From Gordius sp. MW1 (lineage: Eukaryota > Nematomorpha > Gordioida > Gordea > Gordiidae), in NCBI GenBank assembly GCA_964036665.1, contig OZ038526.1, forward strand, positions 15,500,001-15,564,000: a stretch of 64,000 nt of DNA. Direction: 5' to 3'. A model generated the notes under the pieces. That model saw only the letters and a list, made by a program, of their open reading frames with translations. It did not search any database and was not told the DNA's origin. Positions 1-10,271 of the stretch are shown in pieces. A program made the position numbers and the translations under genes. Numbering within the stretch: the stretch's first letter is position 1; each line of letters begins with the position of its first letter.

Positions 1-41
1 GCTGCGAGAACTATCATTTAGACAAAAGACAACGTTTTATT

Positions 42-68
42 GTTGCGATTAGTTTGTTGTATCGCAAC
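42..68. other. Conserved 8-bp inverted repeat in every monomer class (example)
   Basis: gttgcgat at 42-49 and atcgcaac at 61-68 are perfect reverse complements separated by 11 bases; a T-G pair could extend the stem in RNA. It is kept in A, B and A' although the subfamilies differ by about 6-7%. Changes within it are rare (for example T at 15911, gcaaaaat forms in some B monomers), while the loop changes more freely (cctaatcg, acatcaaac, acgacaaac in B). A protein-binding dyad or a hairpin in a satellite transcript are both possible; function is inference. Confidence 0.75.
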
Positions 69-276
69 GTGAGTGCTTAATTTTTGAAAACTGCTCTATG
101 CGATCATTCAAAGTAATAGTTTTTAGATTCTGATAAATTTTTACTTGGGATCATAGAAACCACGTCTGAAAACGACAACTTTCATCTGATGAATACGGTT
201 CAAAGATAAATATGTGAAAAATTGTGAGGTAAAAATATTTATTTTTTTCGATTCTATGTGAAAGAGCATGAAAAAA

Positions 277-286
277 TATATAAAAG
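277..286 (+). promoter_or_regulatory. TATA-box-like motif carried by nearly every monomer (example)
   Basis: tatataaaag (consensus offset 281-290) matches the eukaryotic TATA-box consensus TATAWAAR and is preserved in almost all A, B and A' monomers, on the monomer sense strand. Exceptions seen are a disrupted copy (atcaataaaag) near 31955, the 29-bp deletion monomer near 55370, ttattttttt near 48861 and the tctatattttt forms of the aaaagggttacc type. In AT-rich DNA such a word can be chance within one ancestral monomer, so promoter activity is not shown. Confidence 0.35.
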
Positions 287-3200
287 TAAGTCAATTTGAG
301 AATCCTATTATCCTCGATTGACTTCCGAAAAGAGGTTATAAGCTGCGAGAACTATCATTTTGACAAAAGACAACGTTTTATTGTTGCGATTAGTTTGTTG
401 TATCGCAACGTGATTGCTTAATTTTTGAAAACTGCTCTATGCGATCATAATTTCAAAGTAATAGTTTTTAGATTCTGATAAATTTTTACTTGGGATCATA
501 GAAACCACGTCTGAAAACGACAACTTTGATCGGATGAATACGGTTCAAAGAAAAATATGTGAAAAATTTTGAGGCAAAAATATTTATTTTTTTCGATTCT
601 ATGTGAAAGAGCATGAAAAAATATATAAAAGTAAGTCAATTTGAGAATCCTATTATCCTCGATTGACTTCCGAAAAGAGGTTTTAAGCTGCGAGAACTAT
701 CATTTTGACAAAAGACAACGTTTTATTGTTGCGATTAGTTTGTTGTATCGCAACGTGATTGCTTAATTTTTGAAAACTGCTCTATGCGATCATGATTTCA
801 AAGTAATAGTTTTTAGATTCTGATAAATTTTTACTTGGGATCATAGAAACCACGTCTGAAAACGACAACTTTCATCGGATGAATACGGTTCAAAGATAAA
901 TATGTGAAAAATTGTGAGGTAAAAATATTTATTTTTTTTCGATTCTATGTGAAAGAGCATGAAAAAATATATAAAAGTAAGTCAATTTGAGAATCCTATT
1001 ATCCTCGATTGACTTCCGAAAAGAGGTTTTAAGCTGCGAGAACTATCATTTTGACAAAAGACAACGTTTTATTGTTGCGATTAGTTTGTTGTATCGCAAC
1101 GTGATTGCTTAATTTTTGAAAACTGCTCTATGCGATCATGATTTCAAAGTAATAGTTTTTAGATTCTGATAAATTTTTACTTGGGATCATAGAAACCACG
1201 TCTGAAAACGACAACTTTCATCGGATGAATACGGTTCAAAGAAAAATATGTGAAAAATTTTGAGGTAAAAATATTTATTTTTTTCAATTCTATGTGAAAG
1301 AGCATGAAAAAATATATAAAAGTAAGCCAATTTGAGAATCCTATTATCCTCGATTGACTTCCGAAAAGAGGTTTTAAGCTGCGAGAACTATCATTTTGAC
1401 AAAAGGCAACGTTTTATTGTTGCGATTAGTTTGTTGTATCGCAACGTGAGAGCTTAATTTTTGAAAACTGCTCTATGCGATCATGATTTTAAAGTAATAG
1501 TTTTTAGATTCTGATAAATTTTTACTTGGGATCATAGAAACCACATCTGAAAACGACAACTTTCATCTGATGAATACGGTTCAAAGAAAAATATGTGAAA
1601 AATTTTGAGGTAAAAATATTTATTTTTTTCGATTCTATGTGAAAGAGCATGAAAAAATATATAAAAGTAAGCCAATTTAAGAATCCTATTATCCTCGATT
1701 GATTTCCGAAAAGAGGTTTTAAGCTGCGAGAATTATCATTTTGACAAAAGACAACGTTTTATTGTTGCGATTAGTTTGTTGTATCGCACCGTGAGTGCTT
1801 AATTTTTAAAAACTGCTCTATGCGATCATGATTTCAAGGTAATAGTTTTTAGATTCTGATAAATTTTTACTTGGAATCATAGAAACCACGTCTGAAAACG
1901 ACAACTTTCATCGGATGAATACGGTTCAAAGAAAAATATGTGAAAAATTTTGAGGTAAAAATATTTATTTTTTTCGATTCTATGTGAAAGAGCATAAAAA
2001 AATATATAAAAGTAAGCCAATTTGAGAATCCTATTATCCTCGATTGACTTCCGAAAAGAGGTTTTAAGCTGCGAGAACTATCATTTTGACAAAAGACAAC
2101 GTTTTATTGTTGCGATTAGTTTGTTGTATCGCAACGTGAGTGCTTAATTTTTGAAAACTGCTCTATGCGATCATGATTTCAAAGTAATAGTTTTTAGATT
2201 CTGATAAATTTTTACTTGGGATCATAGAAACCACGTCTGAAAACGACAACTTTCATCGGATGAATACGGTTCAAAGAAAAATATGTGAAAAATTTTGAGG
2301 TAAAAATATTTATTTTTTTCAATTCTATGTGAAAGAGCATGAAAAAATATATAAAAGTAAGCCAATTTGAGAATCCTATTATCCTCGATTGACTTCCGAA
2401 AAGAGGTTTTAAGCTGCGAGAACTATCATTTTGACAAAAGACAACGTTTTATTGTTGCGATTAATTTGTTGTATCGCAACGTGAGTGCTTAATTTTTGAA
2501 AACTGCTCTATGCGTCAAAGTAATAGTTTTTAGATTCTGATAAATTTTTACTTGGGATCATAGAAACCACGTCTGAAAACGACAACTTTCATCGGATGAA
2601 TACGGTTGAAAGAAAAATATGTGAAAAATTTTGAGGTAAAAATATTTATTTTTTTCGATTCTATGTGAAAGAGCATGAAAAAATATATAAAAGTAAGCCA
2701 ATTTGAGAATCCTATTATCCTGGATTGACTTCCGAAAAGAGGTTTTAAGCTGCGAGAACTATCATTTTGACAAAAGACAACGTTTTATTGTTGCGATTAG
2801 TTTGTTGTATCGCAACGTGAGTGCTTAATTTTTGAAAACTGCTCTATGCGATCATTCAAAGTAATAGTTTTTAGATTCTGATAAATTTTTACTTGGGATC
2901 ATAGAAACCACGTCTGAAAACGACAACTTTCATCGGATGAATACGGTTCAAAGAAAAATATGTGAAAAATTTTGAGGTAAAAATATTTATTTTTTTCGAT
3001 TCTATGTGAAAGAGCATGAAAAAATATATAAAAGTAAGCCAATTTGAGAATCCTATTATCCTCGATTGACTTCCGAAAAGAGGTTTTAAGCTGCGAGAAC
3101 TATCATTTTGACAAAAGACAACGTTTTATTGTTGCGATTAGTTTGTTGTATCGCAACGTGATTGCTTAATTTTTGAAAACTGCTCTATGCGATCATGATT

Positions 3201-3434
3201 TCAAAGTAATAGTTTTTAGATTCTGATAAATTTTTACTTGGGATCATAGAAACCACGTCTGAAAACGACAACTTTCATCGGATGAATACGGTTCAAAGAA
3301 AAATATGTCAAAAATTTTGAGGTAAAAATATTTATTTTTTTCGATTCTATGTGAAAGAGCATGAAAAAATATATAAAAGTAAGCCAATTTGAGAATCCTA
3401 TTATCCTCGATTGACTTCCGAAAAGAGGTTTTAA

Positions 3435-6041
3435 GCTGCGAGAACTATCATTTAGACAAAAGACAACGTTTTATTGTTGCGATTAGTTTGTTGTATCGCA
3501 ACGTGAGTGCTTAATTTTTGAAAACTGCTCTATGCGATCATTCAAAGTAATAGTTTTTAGATTCTGATAAATTTTTACTTGGGATCATAGAAACCACGTC
3601 TGAAAACGACAACTTTCATCTGATGAATACGGTTCAAAGATAAATATGTGAAAAATTGTGAGGTAAAAATATTTATTTTTTTCGATTCTATGTGAAAGAG
3701 CATGAAAAAATATATAAAAGTAAGTCAATTTGAGAATCCTATTATCCTCGATTGACTTCCGAAAAGAGGTTATAAGCTGCGAGAACTATCATTTTGACAA
3801 AAGACAACGTTTTATTGTTGCGATTAGTTTGTTGTATCGCAACGTGATTGCTTAATTTTTGAAAACTGCTCTATGCGATCATAATTTCAAAGTAATAGTT
3901 TTTAGATTCTGATAAATTTTTACTTGGGATCATAGAAACCACGTCTGAAAACGACAACTTTGATCGGATGAATACGGTTCAAAGAAAAATATGTGAAAAA
4001 TTTTGAGGCAAAAATATTTATTTTTTTCGATTCTATGTGAAAGAGCATGAAAAAATATATAAAAGTAAGTCAATTTGAGAATCCTATTATCCTCGATTGA
4101 CTTCCGAAAAGAGGTTTTAAGCTGCGAGAACTATCATTTTGACAAAAGACAACGTTTTATTGTTGCGATTAGTTTGTTGTATCGCAACGTGATTGCTTAA
4201 TTTTTGAAAACTGCTCTATGCGATCATGATTTCAAAGTAATAGTTTTTAGATTCTGATAAATTTTTACTTGGGATCATAGAAACCACGTCTGAAAACGAC
4301 AACTTTCATCGGATGAATACGGTTCAAAGATAAATATGTGAAAAATTGTGAGGTAAAAATATTTATTTTTTTTCGATTCTATGTGAAAGAGCATGAAAAA
4401 ATATATAAAAGTAAGTCAATTTGAGAATCCTATTATCCTCGATTGACTTCCGAAAAGAGGTTTTAAGCTGCGAGAACTATCATTTTGACAAAAGACAACG
4501 TTTTATTGTTGCGATTAGTTTGTTGTATCGCAACGTGATTGCTTAATTTTTGAAAACTGCTCTATGCGATCATGATTTCAAAGTAATAGTTTTTAGATTC
4601 TGATAAATTTTTACTTGGGATCATAGAAACCACGTCTGAAAACGACAACTTTCATCGGATGAATACGGTTCAAAGAAAAATATGTGAAAAATTTTGAGGT
4701 AAAAATATTTATTTTTTTCAATTCTATGTGAAAGAGCATGAAAAAATATATAAAAGTAAGCCAATTTGAGAATCCTATTATCCTCGATTGACTTCCGAAA
4801 AGAGGTTTTAAGCTGCGAGAACTATCATTTTGACAAAAGGCAACGTTTTATTGTTGCGATTAGTTTGTTGTATCGCAACGTGAGAGCTTAATTTTTGAAA
4901 ACTGCTCTATGCGATCATGATTTTAAAGTAATAGTTTTTAGATTCTGATAAATTTTTACTTGGGATCATAGAAACCACATCTGAAAACGACAACTTTCAT
5001 CTGATGAATACGGTTCAAAGAAAAATATGTGAAAAATTTTGAGGTAAAAATATTTATTTTTTTCGATTCTATGTGAAAGAGCATGAAAAAATATATAAAA
5101 GTAAGCCAATTTAAGAATCCTATTATCCTCGATTGATTTCCGAAAAGAGGTTTTAAGCTGCGAGAATTATCATTTTGACAAAAGACAACGTTTTATTGTT
5201 GCGATTAGTTTGTTGTATCGCACCGTGAGTGCTTAATTTTTAAAAACTGCTCTATGCGATCATGATTTCAAGGTAATAGTTTTTAGATTCTGATAAATTT
5301 TTACTTGGAATCATAGAAACCACGTCTGAAAACGACAACTTTCATCGGATGAATACGGTTCAAAGAAAAATATGTGAAAAATTTTGAGGTAAAAATATTT
5401 ATTTTTTTCGATTCTATGTGAAAGAGCATAAAAAAATATATAAAAGTAAGCCAATTTGAGAATCCTATTATCCTCGATTGACTTCCGAAAAGAGGTTTTA
5501 AGCTGCGAGAACTATCATTTTGACAAAAGACAACGTTTTATTGTTGCGATTAGTTTGTTGTATCGCAACGTGAGTGCTTAATTTTTGAAAACTGCTCTAT
5601 GCGATCATGATTTCAAAGTAATAGTTTTTAGATTCTGATAAATTTTTACTTGGGATCATAGAAACCACGTCTGAAAACGACAACTTTCATCGGATGAATA
5701 CGGTTCAAAGAAAAATATGTGAAAAATTTTGAGGTAAAAATATTTATTTTTTTCAATTCTATGTGAAAGAGCATGAAAAAATATATAAAAGTAAGCCAAT
5801 TTGAGAATCCTATTATCCTCGATTGACTTCCGAAAAGAGGTTTTAAGCTGCGAGAACTATCATTTTGACAAAAGACAACGTTTTATTGTTGCGATTAATT
5901 TGTTGTATCGCAACGTGAGTGCTTAATTTTTGAAAACTGCTCTATGCGTCAAAGTAATAGTTTTTAGATTCTGATAAATTTTTACTTGGGATCATAGAAA
6001 CCACGTCTGAAAACGACAACTTTCATCGGATGAATACGGTT
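3435..6041 (+). repeat. HOR copy 2 of the 3,434-bp spacing
   Basis: Monomers start at 3435, 3776, 4121, 4467, 4812, 5157, 5502 and 5847, repeating the length series 341, 345, 346, 345, 345, 345, 345, 336 of copy 1. All the private variants of copy 1 that I checked are present here. The right part (from about 5432) also belongs to the next, larger duplication, so this copy is shared by two overlapping HOR systems. Confidence 0.93.
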
Positions 6042-6182
6042 CAAAGAAAAATATGTGAAAAATTTTGAGGTAAAATTTTTTATTTTTTTCGATTCTATGT
6101 GAAAGAGCATGAAAAAATATATAAAAGTAAGCCATTTTGAGAATCCTATTATCCTCGATTGACTTCCGAAAAGAGGTTTTAA

Positions 6183-8952
6183 TCTGCGAGAACTATCATT
6201 TTGACAAAAGACAACGTTTTATTGTTGCGATTAGTTTGTTGTATCGCAACGTGAGTGCTTAATTTTTGAAAACTGCTCTATGCGATCATTCAAAGTAATA
6301 GTTTTTAGATTCTGATAAATTTTTACTTGGGATCATAGAAACCACGTCTGAAAACGACAACTTTCATCGGATGAATACGGTTCAAAGATAAATATGTGAA
6401 AAATTGTGAGGTAAAAATATTTATTTTTTTCGATTCTATGTGAAAGAGCATGAAAAAATATATAAAAGTAAGTCAATTTGAGAATCCTATTATCCTCGAT
6501 TGACTTCCGAAAAGAGGTTTTAAGCTGCGAGAACTATCATTTTGACAAAAGACAACGTTTTATTGTTGCGATTAGTTTGTTGTATCGCAACGTGAAATCG
6601 CAACGTGAGTGCTTAATTTTTGAAAACTGCTCTATGCGATCATGATTTCAAAGTAATAGTTTTTAGATTCTGATAAATTTTTACTTGGGATCATAGAAAC
6701 CACGTCTGAAAACGACAACTTTCATCGGATGAATACGGTTCAAAGAAAAATATGTGAAAAATTGTGAGGTAAAAATATTTATTTTTTTCGATTCTATGTG
6801 AAAGAGCATGAAAAAATATATAAAAGTAAGCCAATTTGAGAATCCTCTTATATTCGATTGACTTCCGAAAAGAGGTTTTAAGCTGCGAGAACTATCATTT
6901 AGACAAAAGACAACGTTTTATTGTTGCGATTAGTTTGTTGTATCGCAACGTGAGTGCTTAATTTTTGAAAACTGCTCTATGCGATCATTCAAAGTAATAG
7001 TTTTTAGATTCTGATAAATTTTTACTTGGGATCATAGAAACCACGTCTGAAAACGACAACTTTCATCGGATGAATACGGTTCAAAGATAAATATGTGAAA
7101 AATTTTGAGGTAAAAATATTTATTTTTTTCGATTCTATGTGAAAGAGCATGAAAAAATATATAAAAGTAAGCCAATTTGAGAATCCTATTATCCTGGATT
7201 GACTTCCGAAAAGAGGGTTTAAGCTGCGAGAACTATCATTTTGACAAAAGACAACGTTTTATTGTTGCGATTAGTTTGTTGTATCGCAACGTGAGTGCTT
7301 AATTTTTGAAAACTGCTCTATGCGATCATGATTTCAAAGTAATAGTTTTTAGATTCTGATAAATTTTTACTTGGGATCATAGAAACCACGTCTGAAAACG
7401 ACAACTTTCATCGGATGAATACGGTTCAAAGTAAAATATGTGAAAAATTTTGAGGTGAAATTTTTTATTTTTTTCGATTCTATGTGAAAGAGCATGAAAA
7501 AATATATAAAAGTAAGCCATTTTGAGAATCCTATTATCCTCGATTGACTTCCGAAAAGAGGTTTTAATCTGCGAGAACTATCATTTTGACAAAAGACAAC
7601 GTTTTATTGTTGCGATTAGTTTGTTGTATCGCAACGTGAGTGCTTAATTTTTGAAAACTGCTCTATGCGATCATTCAAAGTAATAGTTTTTAGATTCTGA
7701 TAAATTTTTACTTGGGATCATAGAAACCACGTCTGAAAACGACAACTTTCATCGGATGAATACGGTTCAAAGATAAATATGTGAAAAATTGTGAGGTAAA
7801 AATATTTATTTTTTTCGATTCTATGTGAAAGAGCATGAAAAAATATATAAAAGTAAGTCAATTTGAGAATCCTATTATCCTCGATTGACTTCCGAAAAGA
7901 GGTTTTAAGCTGCGAGAACTATCATTTTGACAAAAGACAACGTTTTATTGTTGCGATTAGTTTGTTGTATCGCAACGTGAAATCGCAACGTGAGTGCTTA
8001 ATTTTTGAAACCTGCTCTATGCGATCATGATTTCAAAGTAATAGTTTTTAGATTCTGATAAATTTTTACTTGGGATCATAGAAACCACGTCTGAAAACGA
8101 CAACTTTCATCGGATGAATACGGTTCAAAGAAAAATATGTGAAAAATTGTGAGGTAAAAATATTTATTTTTTTCGATTCTATGTGAAAGAGCATGAAAAA
8201 ATATATAAAAGTAAGCCAATTTGAGAATCCTCTTATATTCGATTGACTTCCGAAAAGAGGTTTTAAGCTGCGAGAACTATCATTTAGACAAAAGACAACG
8301 TTTTATTGTTGCGATTAGTTTGTTGTATCGCAACGTGAGTGCTTAATTTTTGAAAACTGCTCTATGCGATCATTCAAAGTAATAGTTTTTAGATTCTGAT
8401 AAATTTTTACTTGGGATCATAGAAACCACGTCTGAAAACGACAACTTTCATCGGATGAATACGGTTCAAAGATAAATATGTGAAAAATTTTGAGGTAAAA
8501 ATATTTATTTTTTTCGATTCTATGTGAAAGAGCATGAAAAAATATATAAAAGTAAGCCAATTTGAGAATCCTATTATCCTGGATTGACTTCCGAAAAGAG
8601 GGTTTAAGCTGCGAGAACTATCATTTTGACAAAAGACATCGTTTTATTGTTGCGATTAGTTTGTTGTATCGCAACGTGAGTGCTTAATTTTTGAAAACTG
8701 CTCTATGCGATCATGATTTCAAAGTAATAGTTTTTAGATTCTGATAAATTTTTACTTGGGATCATAGAAACCACGTCTGAAAACGACAACTTTCATCGGA
8801 TAAATACGGTTCAAAGAAAAATATGTGAAAAATTTTGAGGTAAAAATATTTATTTTTTTCGATTCTATGTGAAAGATCATGAAAAAATATATAAAAGTAA
8901 GCCAATTTGAGAATCCTATTATCCTGGATTGACTTCCGAAAAGAGGTTTTAA
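6183..8952 (+). repeat. Nested 4-monomer HOR, 1,385 bp x 2
   Basis: Units 6183-7567 and 7568-8952 each consist of monomers of 341, 358, 341 and 345 bp. Each carries the order tctgcgag start, 13-bp microduplication with cctcttatattcg end, tttagac start, agagggtttaagc junction. A further partial copy (358, 341, 345) follows at 9298-10341. The same pair is copied again at 11023-13792 as part of the 4,840-bp duplication. Small differences between the units, such as gaaaactgc versus gaaacctgc, separate them, so this level is older than the 4,840-bp one. Confidence 0.88.
6596..6608 (+). repeat. 13-bp tandem microduplication inside monomers (five occurrences)
   Basis: aatcgcaacgtga is inserted directly after the normal atcgcaacgtga, giving the 358-bp monomer class. 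It is found at 6596, 7981, 9370, 11436 and 12821, always in monomers that also end in cctcttatattcg. The last two are the +4,840 copies of the first two. The duplicated piece contains one full arm (atcgcaac) of the conserved inverted repeat, so these monomers have one gttgcgat arm and two possible partners. Confidence 0.93.
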
Positions 8953-10271
8953 GCTGCGAGAACTATCATTTTGACAAAAGACAACGTTTTATTGTTGCGA
9001 TTAGTTTGTTGTATCGCAACGTGAGTGCTTAATTTTTCAAAACTGCTCTATGCGATCATGATTTCAAAGTAATAGTTTTTAGATTCTGATAAATTTTTAC
9101 TTGGGATCATAGAAACCACGTCTTAAAACGACAACTTTCATCGGATGAATACGGTTCAAAGTAAAATATGTGAAAAATTTTGAGGCAAAAATATTTATTT
9201 TTTTCGATTCTATGTGAAAGAGCATGAAAAAATATATAAAAGTAAGCCAATTTGAGAATCCTATTATCCTCGATTGACTTCCGAAAAGAGGTTTTAAGCT
9301 GCGAGAACTATCATTTTGACAAAAGACAACGTTTTATTGTTGCGATTAGTTTGTTGTATCGCAACGTGAAATCGCAACGTGAGTGCTTAATTTTTGAAAA
9401 CTGCTCTATGCGATCATGATTTCAAAGTAATAGTTTTTAGATTCTGATAAATTTTTACTTGGGATCATAGAAACCACGTCTGAAAACGACAACTTTCATC
9501 GGATGAATACGGTTCAAAGAAAAATATGTGAAAAATTGTGAGGTAAAAATATTTATTTTTTTCGATTCTATGTGAAAGAGCATGAAAAAATATATAAAAG
9601 TAAGCCAATTTGAGAATCCTCTTATATTCGATTGACTTCCGAAAAGAGGTTTTAAGCTGCGAGAACTATCATTTAGACAAAAGACAACGTTTTATTGTTG
9701 CGATTAGTTTGTTGTATCGCAACGTGAGTGCTTAATTTTTGAAAACTGCTCTATGCGATCATTCAAAGTAATAGTTTTTAGATTCTGATAAATTTTTACT
9801 TGGGATCATAGAAACCACGTCTGAAAACGACAACTTTCATCGGATGAATACGGTTCAAAGATAAATATGTGAAAAATTTTGAGGTAAAAATATTTATTTT
9901 TTTCGATTCTATGTGAAAGAGCATGAAAAAATATATAAAAGTAAGCCAATTTGAGAATCCTATTATCCTGGATTGACTTCCGAAAAGAGGGTTTAAGCTG
10001 CGAGAACTATCATTTTGACAAAAGACAACGTTTTATTGTTGCGATTAGTTTGTTGTATCGCAACGTGAGTGCTTAATTTTTGAAAACTGCTCTATGCGAT
10101 CATGATTTCAAAGTAATAGTTTTTAGATTCTGATAAATTTTTACTTGGGATCATAGAAACCACGTCTGAAAACGACAACTTTCATCGGATGAATACGGTT
10201 CAAAGTAAAATATGTGAAAAATTTTGAGGTGAAATTTTTTATTTTTTTCGATTCTATGTGAAAGAGCATGA

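Larger units (their letters stand above)
1..2607 (+). repeat. HOR copy 1 of the 3,434-bp spacing (10 monomers)
   Basis: Monomers start at 1, 342, 687, 1033, 1378, 1723, 2068 and 2413 (lengths 341, 345, 346, 345, 345, 345, 345, 336). The same lengths and private variants recur 3,434 bp to the right: tttagac at the first start, ggttataagc before 342, an extra T in the T-run of the third monomer, gagagctt in the fifth, and gagaattatc with gcaccgtg in the sixth. The match stops at 2608 (ggttg here, ggttc at 6042) and is clearly lost by 2641. The left end lies outside the window. Monomers 2749 and 3090 fill the rest of the 10-monomer period. Confidence 0.93.
5432..9369 (+). repeat. HOR copy 1 of the 4,840-bp spacing (14 monomers)
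   Basis: Monomers inside start at 5502, 5847, 6183, 6524, 6882, 7223, 7568, 7909, 8267, 8608, 8953 and 9298 (lengths 345, 336, 341, 358, 341, 345, 341, 358, 341, 345, 345, then 358). The block recurs 4,840 bp to the right. Shared private marks are caattctatg in 5502, tctgcgag at 6183, gccattttg, gaaacctgc near 8010, agacatcg near 8638, ggataaatac, gaaagatcatg and cttaaaacg near 9121. I noticed no difference between the copies. The left limit is the base at 5430 (gagcata here, gagcatg at 10270). The right limit is the 13-bp insertion at 9370, absent at 14210. Confidence 0.93.

Noticed and set aside
1-345. CENP-B box in the monomer
   Set aside because: No stretch fits the TTCG...A..CGGG core on either strand; ttcg words are followed by non-matching bases.
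1-345. Monomer as an ancient dimer of two ~172-bp halves
   Set aside because: By eye the two halves share only short AT-rich words. A self-alignment would be needed to support it.
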